This document shows positions 28,301 through 38,342 of a stretch of 64,000 nt of DNA, piece after piece. The notes under the pieces are model-generated. The model did no database searches. It saw only the letters and a program-made list of their open reading frames with translations, and was not told the DNA's origin. The DNA is from Nodularia sp. NIES-3585 (GTDB lineage: Bacteria; Cyanobacteriota; Cyanobacteriia; Cyanobacteriales; Nostocaceae): positions 755,567 to 819,566 of the forward strand of contig NZ_BDUB01000001.1 of NCBI RefSeq assembly GCF_002218065.1. The letters run 5' to 3'. The position numbers and the translations under genes were made by a program. Position 1 is the stretch's first letter. Each line of letters opens with the position of its first letter.

Positions 28301-31168
28301 GGAGTGCTTTTATGTAGTATTAAAAGGGATATTAATAATGGAGATGAATTTGGTAAACTGGCGCTCAAGTTATTAGAAAAATTTAATATTACTAAATTAG
28401 AAGCATTTGTTATACAGGTCTATTACGGACAGACATGGCACTGGAAAAAATCCCTAAGAAATATACTTGTGCAAAACCAATTAAAACAAAGTTTTCAAAC
28501 AGGTATAGGTACAGGAGAAAATGAATCTGCTTCTTATATAGCTATAGATTATTGCTGGATAAAGTTCTTGGCTGGATATAATTTAGAAGAGGTTGAGGAG
28601 GATTACCAACAATATTCTCAGTTTATAAAAAAAACAAAAATTCTTTATTCCATCTATTGTATAGAAATATTTCACAAATTAGTAATTTATTTATTGAAAA
28701 TCAATCATGGTGAAAATGGTTTAATCATTGGTAATTCTAGAGAAGAAGAGGAAGAATGTTTACAAAATTGGGAGCAAAATAATAGTGCCTGGTTAATCTT
28801 TTTTGTATATTTTGTCAAAACAGTTTATTTTTACTTCTTCAAAGATTATCGTCAAGCTTTTGATAGCGGAATTAAATCTGCAAAATATGTACAAGCCTGT
28901 AGCTCATTTTTGACAGCTCCCCAACATAATTTCTATTTGTCCCTGGCTGCGCTGGCTGAATATCAAAATTGTGACGTTAAGCAGCAAATAAAATTAATTG
29001 AGCAAGTAGATAAAAATCAGGAGAGTATGAAGATATGGACTAACCATTGCGTGGCAAATTTTCAACATAAATATGATTTAGTTGCGGCTGAAAAAGCAAG
29101 AGTTTTAGAACAATATTGGCAAGCACAAGAATTATATGAAAAAGCTATTCAAGGTGCTAATAAATATGAATTTATCCATGAAGAAGCTTTAGCTTATGAA
29201 CGCGCAGCAGAATTTTATCTCAATATTGGTAGGGAAGAAATTGGGCAGTTATATCTGAGAAATTCTCATCATTGTTACACCCGTTGGGGTGCTAAAGCCA
29301 AAGTCAAGCAATTAGAAGACGAATATCCACAATATTTTATATTAACTACAAATCAAAGGAAAAATGAAAGCCTCAGTCCAACGATCTCTACTACTGGTAA
29401 TCAGGGAGAAATTCTTGATTTAACAACGGTTATTAAAGCATCTCAAACCTTGGCTGGAGAAATTATTCTTAGTAAGTTGCTCGCCAAGTTAATGAAAATC
29501 ATGATTGAGAATGCCGGCGCTCAACAAGGATTTCTGCTTCTACCTGATGATCATAACTGGGTGATTGAAGCGATCGCCTCCGTAGGTTCCGATGACATGG
29601 GTATACTACAATCATTACCAGTAGATACTCTAGATCCCTCTACCCAAACCCCGTTGCTGTCAAACGCCATCATTAACTATGTCGCCCGTACCCAGGAAAA
29701 TATAGTTCTCAATGATGCCACCCATGAAGGACTATTTACCCGTGATCCTTATATTCTCGCCACTCAACCTAAATCAATTCTCTGCATTCCCCTGATCCAT
29801 CAAGGAAAACTGAGTGGTCTTTTATATTTGGAAAATAATCTGACAACAGAGGCATTTACAGCAGATCGGGTGCAAGTTTTAAATATCCTTTCTAGTCAAG
29901 CTGCTATTTCTATTGAAAATTCTCGCCTCTACGCAACCTTAGAGGAAAAAGTAGAAGAACGGACTCAAGAATTATCACAAACTCTGGAAATTCTCAAAGC
30001 GACTCAAGCTAAATTAGAATTTGAAAATGCTTTGCTCAAAAGTGCTGAAGAAGCCTCAGTTTATGATTATCAAGTTGGTGGTAGCTTGCCAATTGATGCT
30101 CCTACTTATGTAGTGCGATCTGCTGACCGTTACCTCTATAAAGCGTTAAAAACTGGAGAATTTTGTTATATTCTCAATACCCGCCAGATGGGTAAATCAA
30201 GCTTGATGGTGCGGATGATGCACCATTTGCAGCAAGAAGGTTTCTGCTGTGCTGCCATTGACATGACCCGAATTGGCAGTGAAAACATTACCCCAGAGCA
30301 ATGGTACAAGGGATTAGCTGTGGAGTTGTGGCAAGGTTTTGACCTGTTAGATCAGGTGAATTTAAAAGCTTGGTGGCAAGAAAATATCGAACTTTCTCCT
30401 ATGCAGCGATTGAGTAGATTCTTTGAAGAAATCGTGTTAGGCGCAGTTAAATTGCCGGATAATACTCTTGCACCGAAGATAGTCATATTTTTAGATGAAA
30501 TTGATAGTGTTTTAGGTTTAGATTTTTCAGTTAATGACTTCTTTGCCCTAGTTCGTTCCTGCTATAATCAGCGCGGTATTAATCCAGAGTATAAGCGGTT
30601 GTGCTTTGTTTTATTGGGAGTTGCTACTCCTAGTGATTTAATCACAGATTATCGTCGAACGCCTTTTAATATTGGTCAGGCAATTCAACTCCATGGCTTC
30701 CAATTACACGAAGCTCAACCTCTGCTACAGGGGTTTTCTGAGAAGGTTAGCAACCCGCAAGCAGTCCTTAAAGAAGTATTGTTCTGGACTAATGGTCAGC
30801 CTTTTTTAACTCAAAAGATTTGCCAAATGATCCGCAGTTCCTCAGCTTCTATTCCTGAGAAAAATGAAAAAGCCTGGATTGAGAACTTGATTCGCACTAA
30901 TATTATCGAAGATTGGGAATATCAGGATGAACCAGAGCATTTAAGGACGATTCGCGATCGCATACTCAAGGGTGTACGACAACCTACTCAAATGCTAGAA
31001 CTGTATCGGCAAATTTTAGAGCAAGGACAGGTAAGGGCATTTGACAGTCTGGATGAACGAGAGTTGATCTTATCAGGTTTACTAGTTAAAGAACAGAGTT
31101 ATTTAAAAATACACAATCGTATTTATAAACTTATTTTTAATCATAGTTGGATTAGGCAACATACATGA
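25367..31168 (+). CDS. giant Ser/Thr kinase - AAA ATPase - GAF protein with C-terminal AAA-like module
   Basis: 1933 residues from ATG at 25367; a GTG at 25277 opens the frame earlier but lacks support. Order: protein kinase domain (about 5-290; [11 protein letters not shown] catalytic loop, KIIDFGIS), ATPase of the predicted-ATPase type ([25 protein letters not shown]), long helical repeat region (about 750-1360), GAF domain (about 1390-1560), coiled coil ([19 protein letters not shown]), then an AAA-like module (about 1600-1933; [28 protein letters not shown]). Cyanobacterial proteins with the same first part normally end in a histidine kinase; here that end is replaced by the AAA-like module also found in the genes at 31318 and 36066. 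A signalling or stress-sensing role is likely, partners unknown. Confidence 0.88.
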   Translation: MDSIIDYQINENIYESANSLVYRGILKPDNQAIILKILKENYPSPSELTRYKQEYLITRSLNANEIIKVYDLKRYKNSLIMLLEDFGGQSLNLLNSEIQFSLEQVITIAIQITEGLAAIHAANFIHKDINPSNIVYNKETRQLKIIDFGISTGLSQNNQTVSNINQLEGTLAYISPEQTGRMNRGIDYRSDFYSLGVTLYELLTHQLPFTTKDPIELVHFHIAQYPKRPDELIDSVPLTLSNIIIKLLAKIPEERYQSAWGIKADLEICLQQLKSTGKISQFYLGSQDIFDKFNIPQKLYGREQEINQLLTTFERVSQGNTEIILVSGYSGLGKSALVNEIHKPITQRRGYFINGKFDQLQRDIPYSAITQAFQCLIRQLLSEAEIILQTWKDKILAALGNNGQIIIDVIPELEKIIGKQPSVEQLAATETQNRFNLFFARFIQIFSQEEHPLAIFLDDLQWADLPSLNLIEKLVTKAESQYLLVMGAYRDNEVSPTHPLMQTLEAIQKAEVTVNQIILQPLRIADVKQLMADTLNCSRKYVQPLAELVTEKTAGNSFFVTQLFQILYKEKLLIFTVPQIPINEGEHNRGFWQWDIEQIQGVGITDNVVDLMVRKIERLDQNTQNILKLAACVGNNFNLEILSIVNKKSPIVTSQELQPALQEGLLIPLSNDYKLPLLWSQEEISSDASEIDLAFIPQTAASIFYKFLHDRVQQAAYSLILEGDKKSIHLQIGRLLWKNTQADELDENIFNIVNQLNEGAELIAEQLEKDELAKLNLQAGKKSKASTAYAPALKYLETGLQLLASNSWSEQYKLTFEFHVEILELLCLNTKFAYFEELAEEVIKQAKSILDKSKIEQLKILYYNTTFKPDKAIDTALEALKEFGINILPEPSKIEDKISQQQELIQLFLQEKGIEDLINLPVMSEQSQIAAATIILQQIITATSTTNFPLLVEVILTQINIYLEHGNSPEATCTYSIYGVLLCSIKRDINNGDEFGKLALKLLEKFNITKLEAFVIQVYYGQTWHWKKSLRNILVQNQLKQSFQTGIGTGENESASYIAIDYCWIKFLAGYNLEEVEEDYQQYSQFIKKTKILYSIYCIEIFHKLVIYLLKINHGENGLIIGNSREEEEECLQNWEQNNSAWLIFFVYFVKTVYFYFFKDYRQAFDSGIKSAKYVQACSSFLTAPQHNFYLSLAALAEYQNCDVKQQIKLIEQVDKNQESMKIWTNHCVANFQHKYDLVAAEKARVLEQYWQAQELYEKAIQGANKYEFIHEEALAYERAAEFYLNIGREEIGQLYLRNSHHCYTRWGAKAKVKQLEDEYPQYFILTTNQRKNESLSPTISTTGNQGEILDLTTVIKASQTLAGEIILSKLLAKLMKIMIENAGAQQGFLLLPDDHNWVIEAIASVGSDDMGILQSLPVDTLDPSTQTPLLSNAIINYVARTQENIVLNDATHEGLFTRDPYILATQPKSILCIPLIHQGKLSGLLYLENNLTTEAFTADRVQVLNILSSQAAISIENSRLYATLEEKVEERTQELSQTLEILKATQAKLEFENALLKSAEEASVYDYQVGGSLPIDAPTYVVRSADRYLYKALKTGEFCYILNTRQMGKSSLMVRMMHHLQQEGFCCAAIDMTRIGSENITPEQWYKGLAVELWQGFDLLDQVNLKAWWQENIELSPMQRLSRFFEEIVLGAVKLPDNTLAPKIVIFLDEIDSVLGLDFSVNDFFALVRSCYNQRGINPEYKRLCFVLLGVATPSDLITDYRRTPFNIGQAIQLHGFQLHEAQPLLQGFSEKVSNPQAVLKEVLFWTNGQPFLTQKICQMIRSSSASIPEKNEKAWIENLIRTNIIEDWEYQDEPEHLRTIRDRILKGVRQPTQMLELYRQILEQGQVRAFDSLDERELILSGLLVKEQSYLKIHNRIYKLIFNHSWIRQHT

Positions 31169-31317
31169 TATTATCTGACGGGGCTAATGAATAGGCAAGC
31201 TTTTAAAACTAGCGATAGAGATTTACCATTGCTGGAATAAAAAGCATTTTAAGTCATACCAGGGGGCAAGTCAATACCACAGATTTCTATAAATAAAAGC
31301 GTTCACTCCATAATATT

Positions 31318-32742
31318 ATGAATTTCAACTTAGATGAGGCAATTAAAATTGCTAATGAAGCAGTATTAAAAAAGTTTTATAGAAGCTTAACTGATATTGA
31401 AATAATCGTAATTAAAGGAGCTTGGGAACGAGAAGAATATGACCAAATTGCCGCTAAAAACCAGTACGCAACCAGTTACATCAGTCAAGATATTGCGCCC
31501 AAGCTTTGGAAATTGTTGACAGATGCTTTAGGAGAAAAGGTCAGAAAAAGTAATTTTAAGGAAGCTTTAAAACGAAATTGGGAAAAGCAATGTTGGGATA
31601 AACAATTTACATCTGAATATTACTTACCAAGCCCAGAATCAAGAACTGCTAACAACAAAAAGCGCAATAGCAAGCTAAAAGAAGCCGCATCTCCAACTTA
31701 TTTAACTCAAGCTAAACAAGATTTTTCGGCTCCTGAATTATATGTGGAGCGTTTTGTTATTGAATTTCTCTGCTATGAAACTATGTTGCAACCTGGTTCC
31801 CTGATTCGGGTGAAAGCACCTAAATTAATGGGTAAAACCTCCCTCATGGAACGGGTATTAACTAAAGTGGCAAAGGATGGCTATCGTACAGTCAGTTTAA
31901 GTTTAGAGATGGCAGATCGGCAAACTCATTTGACTAACTTGAATAAATTTTTACGCTGGTTCTGCCTCAATCTCAGCCGAGAACTCAAGTTACCCAATCA
32001 GTTAGATGAATATTGGGATGAAGAAGGTATGGGTGCTAAGGTAAGTTGCACAACTTATTTAGAAGAATACCTCTTAGCAGCAGCAGACAGTCCTCTAGTT
32101 TTATACTTAGATGATGTGGATGCACTTTTCCCTTATCCTGAAGTTTATGAAGACTTTTTTGGGTTGTTGCGTTCTTGGTACGAGAAAGCCAGAAGCCGTC
32201 CAAACTGGAAAAAACTACGGTTAGCGATCGCTCATTCCACCGATGTTTATATCCGCTTGAATATTAATCAGTCGCCTTTTAATGTCGGCTTACCCATTGA
32301 GTTACCAGAATTAAGTAAAGAGGAAGTGCAGACATTTGCCCAACAATATGGATTAGCCGGAGATTCATCTTTGGTAGATCCTTTAATGCAACTGGTAGGT
32401 GGTCATCCTTATTTGTTGCAGCAGGCATTTTCTCACCTCAAAAATTACCCTAATATCACCCTTGAGCAATTGTTAGCAGAGGCTAGAACTGACGCGGGTA
32501 TTTATCGCCATCATTTAAGAGAATATTGGTTGAATTTGCAAGAGGAACCAAAACTTATGGCAGCATTTCAAACTGTGATTTCTTCGCCTGAGCCAATGCG
32601 ATTGGAAATAATATCAGCCTATCAGTTGCAGAGTATAGGTTTAGTGAAGCTTGCGGGTAATGAAGTGGAGCCGCGTTGTCAGTTGTATCGGAGTTATTTT
32701 GGTGATGTGATTGGGAATCAAGTGAATGTAAATCATAGCTAA
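31318..32742 (+). CDS. AAA-like ATPase with N-terminal HTH-like domain
   Basis: 474 residues. The first 90 residues form a helical domain (NLDEAIKIANEAVLKK, DQIAAKNQYATSYISQD) like the winged/HTH module found at the start of cyanobacterial vWA-MoxR-associated and AAA-like proteins. From about 145 an AAA-like domain follows: phosphate-binding KAPKLMGKTSLMERVL, WFCLNLSRELKLP, acidic strand LVLYLDDVDALFP, and IAHSTDVYIRLNINQSPFN. The short form KxMGKTSL is the usual P-loop of this family. It sits 149 bases after the giant kinase gene and is followed by a broken toxin pair. Function is not known; its neighbours suggest a signalling or conflict role. Confidence 0.85.
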   Translation: MNFNLDEAIKIANEAVLKKFYRSLTDIEIIVIKGAWEREEYDQIAAKNQYATSYISQDIAPKLWKLLTDALGEKVRKSNFKEALKRNWEKQCWDKQFTSEYYLPSPESRTANNKKRNSKLKEAASPTYLTQAKQDFSAPELYVERFVIEFLCYETMLQPGSLIRVKAPKLMGKTSLMERVLTKVAKDGYRTVSLSLEMADRQTHLTNLNKFLRWFCLNLSRELKLPNQLDEYWDEEGMGAKVSCTTYLEEYLLAAADSPLVLYLDDVDALFPYPEVYEDFFGLLRSWYEKARSRPNWKKLRLAIAHSTDVYIRLNINQSPFNVGLPIELPELSKEEVQTFAQQYGLAGDSSLVDPLMQLVGGHPYLLQQAFSHLKNYPNITLEQLLAEARTDAGIYRHHLREYWLNLQEEPKLMAAFQTVISSPEPMRLEIISAYQLQSIGLVKLAGNEVEPRCQLYRSYFGDVIGNQVNVNHS

Positions 32743-32852
32743 AATATGGGATGCGCGATGGCGTACCCGCCCGCCCCAGGGGATTGCGCGATATCGCACT
32801 ATTGTCTCTAAATTGGTATGATCATTTATATATTTCACTGATCAAAGAAACG

Positions 32853-33068
32853 ATGCAAATTAAAGACATGACAAGGGAACAATTCCAAAGCCTAATCCGT
32901 AACACAGTAGATGAAATCCTAGATGAATACTTCGGTGATCCTGATGAGGGAAACGAAATTAAAGAATCTTTTAAGCAGAGTTTATTGGCAATACGCCGTA
33001 AACGGCTAGAAGGAAGACCTAATATTCCTGCAACGGAAGTGTATAAAAGGTATGAGATAGAACATTAA
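32853..33068 (+). CDS. antitoxin-like protein of a RelBE-type pair
   Basis: 71 residues from ATG at 32853 (MQIKDMTREQFQSLIRNTVD). The sequence is helical and ends with KRLEGRPNIPATEVYKRYEI, like antitoxin tails of the cyanobacterial RelBE type. The longer frame upstream (from 32751) reads through a repeat-like stretch and is not needed. Its TAA is directly followed by the ATG of the toxin gene. Since the toxin is frameshifted, this antitoxin may be left without its partner. Confidence 0.7.
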   Translation: MQIKDMTREQFQSLIRNTVDEILDEYFGDPDEGNEIKESFKQSLLAIRRKRLEGRPNIPATEVYKRYEIEH

Positions 33069-33337
33069 ATGAGTTATTCGGTAAGTTTTGAATCAGAATC
33101 TATAACTGATTTAGATAATATGTGGCTCCGGTGGTGCGTCTACGAGTTCTTAATAAGATTGAATGGTTAACTGTCAATTTTGAGCAGATATCTACTCTAC
33201 CTCTGACGGGTGAATGGTCGGGGTTTTATAAGTTAAGAGTGGGCGATTATCGAGTCATCTATGAGTTTGATATAGAAAATCAGTTAATTATCATTGCTAG
33301 AATTGGTCATCGTCGGGAAATTTATCAGGGTGGATAG
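33069..33337 (+). pseudogene. RelE-type toxin gene disrupted by a frameshift
   Basis: The frame starts at ATG 33069 (MSYSVSFESESITDLDN) directly after the antitoxin stop. At about 33117-33124 the reading continues in another frame as APVVRLRVLNKIEWL ... GEWSGFYKLRVGDYRVIYEF ... IARIGHRREIY to the TAG at 33337. Removing two bases (a TG in ATGTGG) would restore one continuous RelE protein of about 88 residues. As written, the first frame ends after about 34 codons and the second has only a GTG. It is therefore a broken toxin, unless the two-base change is a sequencing error. The last 135 bases recur at 34475-34642. Confidence 0.82.
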
Positions 33338-33366
33338 GCATATTGCAATCCATTTAGAGCGATCGC
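33203..33366 (+). repeat. direct repeat copy 1 (toxin 3' end and flank)
   Basis: From CTGACGGGTGAATGG to the HIP1-containing GAGCGATCGC, this part is nearly identical to 34475-34642. It covers the C-terminal half of the toxin and about 30 bases after it. The two copies lie 1.27 kb apart in the same direction. Confidence 0.9.
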
Positions 33367-33635
33367 CCTCTCGTAAAGAAAAGGCGATCGCACTTGTTCA
33401 AATAAATCCATCCAGCAAAAAGCGATCGCCTGAAAACTTTTTCATTCAGACTAATCTTACTTCTTGCCTACCTTATAAATGTGTTACTCCTAATGTTAGT
33501 CTTGGGAAATTGCTGTATCGTGAACTGGTGTTTAAGTCTTCTTACAGGGATTATACCGCGGACGCTCAGACATTGTACGCGGTATAATTAGAATCAAAGT
33601 GTTATCTTAGAGAAAAACCTGATTTAAGCTAAATA
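33338..33635. other. intergenic region with HIP1 sites and a hairpin
   Basis: About 300 bases with three HIP1 octamers (33360, 33385, 33422 region) and no supported gene. The hairpin at 33551-33587 has a perfect ten-base stem, TTATACCGCG with CGCGGTATAA, and a 17-base loop. It lies about 50 bases past the stop of the leftward gene at 33636, so it can act as its terminator. The frame 33294-33587 runs through these elements and is not believed. Confidence 0.55.
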
Positions 33636-34115
33636 CTAGGCTTTATCTAGTTGTGAGCGACTTTGGAAAGCTTGACCACTTTGCTTAAAGTCAGCAGTAA
33701 AAACAGGGTAAAGGTTAAAAGTGGCTGTTCTTGTTGTTGACCCTTCAACTTCAGGGAACCGTGGAGCAACTGTCCACCAGTAGCTCACTTGAGTGGACGA
33801 AACTCCAGGTGCAAGATATCCAAAATTCAGCACAGGTGGAGCAGAAGAATCGATGATGCTACCATTGCTATCAGTGATGTGTGCATCGAATAGTGCTGAA
33901 TCATCATCAACATCAATATAAACCTGCACATCTTTGAGAGCAATATTTCCGGTATTTTTAACCGTCACATTAGCGACGATAAAGCTACCATTATCTACAA
34001 CAACTGTATGCGACCAGAAACTGTGCTGGACTTGAAGATCGATCTTTTTGTCACTTGTGCTGAAAGTATCAGTCTTCCAACTGTTGCTAATAGCGCCTAC
34101 ACCATTTTTTGCCAT
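33636..34115 (-). CDS. beta-sandwich domain protein, hypothetical
   Basis: 159 residues without signal peptide, starting MAKNGVGAISNSWKTDTF. The middle reads FIVANVTVKNTGNIALKDVQ, VYIDVDDDSALFDAHI and NFGYLAPGVSSTQVSYWW, a pattern of an Ig-like fold of the CARDB/NEW3 kind (a conserved NTG-x-ALxDV strand and an APG turn). This suggests a binding or structural domain. AGGAG stands nine bases ahead of the ATG. It lies between duplicated toxin remnants, on the opposite strand, in the same direction as the PatG-C gene upstream. Function is unknown. Confidence 0.6.
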   Translation of the reverse strand: MAKNGVGAISNSWKTDTFSTSDKKIDLQVQHSFWSHTVVVDNGSFIVANVTVKNTGNIALKDVQVYIDVDDDSALFDAHITDSNGSIIDSSAPPVLNFGYLAPGVSSTQVSYWWTVAPRFPEVEGSTTRTATFNLYPVFTADFKQSGQAFQSRSQLDKA

Positions 34116-34369
34116 GAGTAAAATTCTCCTGTTTTGTTCTCTATTGCTGATGGTATTTGAGTTATTTTATGGAATTATTATGTGGGTGTCATATTTTGTG
34201 GACACCTAAAATTCCATATTTAAAGTATGCTTGGCTTTTCAATTAAATAATTGAGTTAAAATCAGGAGTATTAAAATTCAGTTAAATTCAGTTAAATGAA
34301 GGTGTTCAAAGACCTATAAACGTGTGACAATTAACACTGAATCAGGTTTTAAGCGTTTAAAGAATACCA

Positions 34370-34465
34370 ATGTTTGCCAAATTCAACGCCACCTATCAAC
34401 TAGGTGCTACTCTTCCACCTGATACCCCTGCGATCGCATCCCCTGATAATTCCCAGCGTTGTTGA
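34370..34465 (+). pseudogene. 5' remnant of an AAA-like ATPase gene
   Basis: The 31 codons MFAKFNATYQLGATLPPDTP... match the first codons of the intact gene at 36066 ([20 protein letters not shown]), including the preceding TTTAAAGAATACCA-like leader. The match is lost at a HIP1 site (GCGATCGC at about 34432), and a TGA follows at 34463. Ten bases later the toxin remnant begins. It is a truncated copy, not a functional gene. Confidence 0.85.
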
Positions 34466-34474
34466 TAATTAATC

Positions 34475-34642
34475 CTGACCGGTGAATAGTCGGGGTTTTA
34501 TAAGTTAAGAGTGGGCGATTATCGAGTCATCTATGAGTTTGATATAGAAAATCAGTTAATTATCATTGCTAGAATTGGTCATCGTCGGGAAATTTATGAG
34601 GGTGCGGAATGTGGGATATTGCAATCCATTTAGAGCGATCGC
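34475..34642 (+). pseudogene. 3' remnant of a RelE-type toxin (direct repeat copy 2)
   Basis: This segment repeats 33203-33366 almost base for base, coding GFYKLRVGDYRVIYEF and IARIGHRREIYEG. In the equivalent of GEWSG a TAG replaces TGG, and there is no 5' half. A small indel distinguishes its end (GGGTGCGGAATGTGGG). It directly follows the AAA-like remnant, so both belong to a collapsed second copy of the AAA-toxin arrangement. Confidence 0.88.
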
Positions 34643-34662
34643 TTCTTCGATAATTCTCCCCC

Positions 34663-35640
34663 TCAGACAGTCCAAGAACGGACTTGACCGATAGTGACAG
34701 GAATTACATCGCTGACATCAATAGTGAATAAATAGATTTTCTGAGAACGCTGGTGATTCTCTGGGTCACAGAAGCTCAACTTCACATCATAGGAATCGGA
34801 ATCAGGGCTAGATATAGGACTCTTTTCCACGGAAATATCCTGAAGAACTCGTCGCTCACCTGTTGCACCAGTAATCTCCGCAGAAGTCTGAAAAGCATTG
34901 ATCGCACAGAAGTTGAGCGCTCGTTCTTGGGGAGTTATGCCCAGGTTATGGTAGTCATAATAAATACGGCTGAGATATTCTTTAATCCGATTACTTAAAA
35001 CTTCCGCAGTCACTCCTGCTGCTAAAGTTGTTATTTTCATCACAGTTCGGACTAAGGCGGAAACTGAGCAACTGTACATACCCCGCACCGCTGGGATAAT
35101 AACGGGAACAGTTTGCCCTGACATTAGCTTGATGCTGCCGGCGAGATATCCTGGAACCGATACCCGTGCTACATTGGTATCTGGGATGTATGAGCGAATT
35201 CGGTCGTAAACTACAGATGCGTAAGGGCCGCTTGGCACGATTGCATAAATTGGTTTAGCATCCAGATTAAGTGTCCAAATTAGTGATTTGGCTTCCCAAG
35301 GATGATTATTTAGATAGTCCAACAGACTGGTATCACTGGGTATAGTTTGGGTAAACAAATCTCGACGGGCTTCAGTGCCGAAATCATACCCCAGTTCTCC
35401 TAGTGCATAAACTAGCTGCGATCCTGTACCACCTTCTGCATAGGTAGCACAATCAGAAGCAGGCACAGAGGAAGGAAGTAGATTACCTGACGCAGCCTGT
35501 ACGCTGATTGTTGGTGGTGAGTAGTTAGATTCTTCCCAATTTTGGACTTGCATGACTGAATCTGTTGGTGGGCTAGCCAGTTGTTGCTCAATTTTGTTAA
35601 CTTCACTTGCTGGAATCATGGCTTCCTCTTGATTAGACAT
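34663..35640 (-). CDS. orphan PatG C-terminal-domain protein
   Basis: 325 residues. From about 75 on the sequence matches the C-terminal domain found after the subtilisin in PatG/PatA-type cyanobactin maturation proteases: QLVYALGELGYDFGTEARRD, LIWTLNLDAKPIYAI, VPGYLAGSIKLMSGQTVPVI, GITPQERALNFCAINAFQ, VEKSPISSPDSDSYDVKLSF and DVSDVIPVTIGQVRSW. No protease residues (Asp-His-Ser motifs) occur; the N-terminal 75 residues are a polar linker, with Cys in ASDCATY. The domain's function is unknown. A fused YcaO of cyanobactin type lies 12 kb away in the same window. It shares an intergenic region with the tandem AAA-like gene. Confidence 0.85.
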   Translation of the reverse strand: MSNQEEAMIPASEVNKIEQQLASPPTDSVMQVQNWEESNYSPPTISVQAASGNLLPSSVPASDCATYAEGGTGSQLVYALGELGYDFGTEARRDLFTQTIPSDTSLLDYLNNHPWEAKSLIWTLNLDAKPIYAIVPSGPYASVVYDRIRSYIPDTNVARVSVPGYLAGSIKLMSGQTVPVIIPAVRGMYSCSVSALVRTVMKITTLAAGVTAEVLSNRIKEYLSRIYYDYHNLGITPQERALNFCAINAFQTSAEITGATGERRVLQDISVEKSPISSPDSDSYDVKLSFCDPENHQRSQKIYLFTIDVSDVIPVTIGQVRSWTV

Positions 35641-36065
35641 TGATTGTATTTCTTGTGTTTCATTCGGGTTCCTACCCCAGAGATACTTAAACTTTTGAAT
35701 AAACAGCTTTGGCTAGATGAACTTTTTTTAGGCGACAAGGCAAAGCAGTCTTGAGAATGACCTCATGAATAACGTCAGAGTCAGGTTTCTGTCATCGTTT
35801 GAGTTGAATACTAATTTAAGTATGCTTAACTTTTAAATTTTATAGTTGAGTTTAATGTAGGACTTTTACAACTCAATAAATTTCAGGTAATTGAGTTTAA
35901 TTCAGGTATTCCCCAACATATAGCTGGGGAGTAGGGAGTGGGGAGTGGGTTAAAACCCTTTTGGTGTCTAAGTTTGATTATCCGTTTATGTCTTAACCTC
36001 CTTGGCGGTTGCTATATATGGGAAAATATATAACTAAATAAACTTTTAAGTCTCTAAAGATACTA
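35641..36065. promoter_or_regulatory. divergent intergenic region with short STRR tract
   Basis: 425 bases between the PatG-C gene and the tandem AAA-like gene, which are read away from each other. It must hold both promoters. At 35926-35949 stands GGGGAGTAGGGAGTGGGGAG, the same heptamer type as at the window's left end but in opposite sense. Otherwise AT-rich with several TTGAGTTTAAT-like stretches near 35845-35905. Confidence 0.55.
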
Positions 36066-38342
36066 ATGTTTGCCAAACTCAATGCCAGTTATCAACCAGG
36101 TGGTAGTCTACCGCCTGATGCTCCAACTTATGTAGTGCGACAGGCTGACACAGAACTTTACGAAGGGTTATTAGCTGGTGAGTACTGCTATGTTCTCAAT
36201 GCTAGGCAAATGGGGAAGTCTAGCTTACGAGTACGGATAATGGATAAGTTGCAAACTCAAGGATTTGCCTGTACTGAAATTGAACTAAGCGGTATTGGTA
36301 GCCAGCAAATTACGGCTCCCCAATGGTATGGGGGGATTATTCAGGAATTAGTCAGCGGTTTTAAGCTGCAAATAAATCGGCGCAGTTGGTTACGAGAGCG
36401 TGATGATCTTTCTCCTATTCAGTGCTTAAATCAATTTATCGAAACGGTACTACTGACTCAAATACCGGGAAAAATTGTCATTTTTATTGATGAAATTGAT
36501 AACGTATTGGGTTTGAAGTTTTCCACTGACGAATTTTTTGCCCTGATTCGCCACTGCTATGAAAGTCGAGCTATTAAGCCAGCCTATAAGCGACTTTCTT
36601 TTGCTTTGTTGGGGGTAGCTACGCCTTCAGATTTGATTCAAGATAAACATTATTCTACGCCATTTAACATTGGTAGAGCTATTGAACTTCAAGGATTTAA
36701 AATCCAAGATAGCGAACCTCTAGTTAAGGGATTAATAGAAAAAATTAGCAACCCGAAAGCAGTTCTAAAAGAAGTTTTATATTGGACTAGTGGACAGCCT
36801 TTTTTGACTCAAAAACTGTGTTGGTTAATTGTCAATTACTGCAATCAAAACACCGTATTTTGTCCACCTCAAGATGGTGAAGAATCGCAATGGATTGAGC
36901 AAATTGTCCAGAACAAAATTATCAATAATTGGGAATCTCAGGACGAACCAGAGCATTTAAGGACGATACGCGATCGCTTGCTCCGCAATACTCCCAAAAG
37001 CGCACAATTATTAAAGCTATATCAGCAAATTATACAAGAGGGAAAAATACCTTCTCACAACTCTCCGGAGTATCTCGAATTACGTTTATCGGGACTTGTC
37101 ACCCAACACCAAGGAAGTTTAACAGTTAAAAACCCAATCTACGCGCAAGTCTTTAATTTGGATTGGGTAAATGAAAACCTGACAAGACAAATCTCTAACT
37201 CCCAGATTGTTACTGCTAATTCGGAGTTTAACAGGCACAAACATATGGCAGAAACCGTCTTTGTATCCCATATTAGCCCCTATAGTTCTGTGTCTATAGA
37301 AAATATGGAAAACTCCCTCAATTCTCCCTCTTATCCAAGTGGTGCAGTTCCTCTTGATTCTCCTTTTTACATACAACGAGCCGCAGTAGAAACGCAAGTT
37401 TATCAAGAAATTAGAAAACCTGGGGCTTTAGTGCGGATTAAAGCACCTAGAGAGATGGGTAAAACTTCTTTGCTACTGAGAAGTTTGGATTATGCCACTC
37501 ACCAAGGCTACCACACTGTGAGCTTAAATTTAGAGCAAATTGACGATGTAATTTTGCATGATTTGAATCGATTTTTGCGCTGGCTATGTGCGAATGTGAC
37601 TCGTCAACTTCAGATGGAACCAAGGTTAGAAGACTATTGGGATGAAGATATCGGCAGCAAAATAAGTTGTTCTCTTTATTTCCGCAACCATATATTAAAT
37701 AAAATTGATACTCCGCTAGTTTTAGCGTTGGATGAAGTCAACTATATTTTTGAGCATCCTCAAGTAGCAAAAGATGTTTTACCTCTGTTTCGTTCCTGGT
37801 ATGAGGAAGCTAAGAGACAACCAATTTGGCAAAAGTTACGGCTGATTATAGTTCACTCAACTGAAATTTATGTACCTCTCCAGTTAAAGCATTCTCCATT
37901 TAATGTTGGGCTACCAATAGAGTTAAGCAGCTTCAGTTTAGATCAGGTACAGCAGTTAGCTCAACGCTATGGACTTAACTGGACTGATGGTCAGGAAGCT
38001 ACAGAACTTATGGCTATGTTAGAAGGACATCCAGCATTGGTACATATGGCTATTTATCATCTCAGCCGGGGAGAAATTAACTTTGCTCAATTCCTGGATA
38101 CAGCCGCTACATTCAGCGGAATTTATTCCTCTCACTTGCAACGTCATCAAGCAACATTGCAAGAACACCCTGAATTAGCAAAAGCATTATATAGGGTCAT
38201 CAATGCTGAAGAACCGATATTATTAGATTCGCTCATGACTTATAAACTCAGCAGTATGGGGCTGGTTAAACAGTTAAAAGATAAAGTAATCCCAACTTGT
38301 GAATTATATCGGCATTATTTCACACAGCACTCAATGGGTTGA
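36066..38342 (+). CDS. protein with two tandem AAA-like ATPase modules
   Basis: 758 residues. The first AAA-like module (about 8-350) has [18 protein letters not shown] and [14 protein letters not shown], and resembles the last module of the giant kinase at 25367. The second (about 415-755) has [43 protein letters not shown] and [19 protein letters not shown], and resembles the module of the gene at 31318. Thus one protein joins both variants. The 5' end has a truncated copy at 34370. No membrane segments. Function unknown; likely ATP-dependent signalling. Confidence 0.87.
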   Translation: MFAKLNASYQPGGSLPPDAPTYVVRQADTELYEGLLAGEYCYVLNARQMGKSSLRVRIMDKLQTQGFACTEIELSGIGSQQITAPQWYGGIIQELVSGFKLQINRRSWLRERDDLSPIQCLNQFIETVLLTQIPGKIVIFIDEIDNVLGLKFSTDEFFALIRHCYESRAIKPAYKRLSFALLGVATPSDLIQDKHYSTPFNIGRAIELQGFKIQDSEPLVKGLIEKISNPKAVLKEVLYWTSGQPFLTQKLCWLIVNYCNQNTVFCPPQDGEESQWIEQIVQNKIINNWESQDEPEHLRTIRDRLLRNTPKSAQLLKLYQQIIQEGKIPSHNSPEYLELRLSGLVTQHQGSLTVKNPIYAQVFNLDWVNENLTRQISNSQIVTANSEFNRHKHMAETVFVSHISPYSSVSIENMENSLNSPSYPSGAVPLDSPFYIQRAAVETQVYQEIRKPGALVRIKAPREMGKTSLLLRSLDYATHQGYHTVSLNLEQIDDVILHDLNRFLRWLCANVTRQLQMEPRLEDYWDEDIGSKISCSLYFRNHILNKIDTPLVLALDEVNYIFEHPQVAKDVLPLFRSWYEEAKRQPIWQKLRLIIVHSTEIYVPLQLKHSPFNVGLPIELSSFSLDQVQQLAQRYGLNWTDGQEATELMAMLEGHPALVHMAIYHLSRGEINFAQFLDTAATFSGIYSSHLQRHQATLQEHPELAKALYRVINAEEPILLDSLMTYKLSSMGLVKQLKDKVIPTCELYRHYFTQHSMG

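Noticed and set aside
33294..33587. 97-codon frame overlapping the toxin end
   Set aside because: It consists of repeat DNA, HIP1 sites and one arm of a hairpin; other frames of the true toxin explain its start.
34753..34998. 81-codon frame on the + strand inside the PatG-C gene
   Set aside because: It is a shadow of the PatG-C coding strand, which matches a known domain in full.
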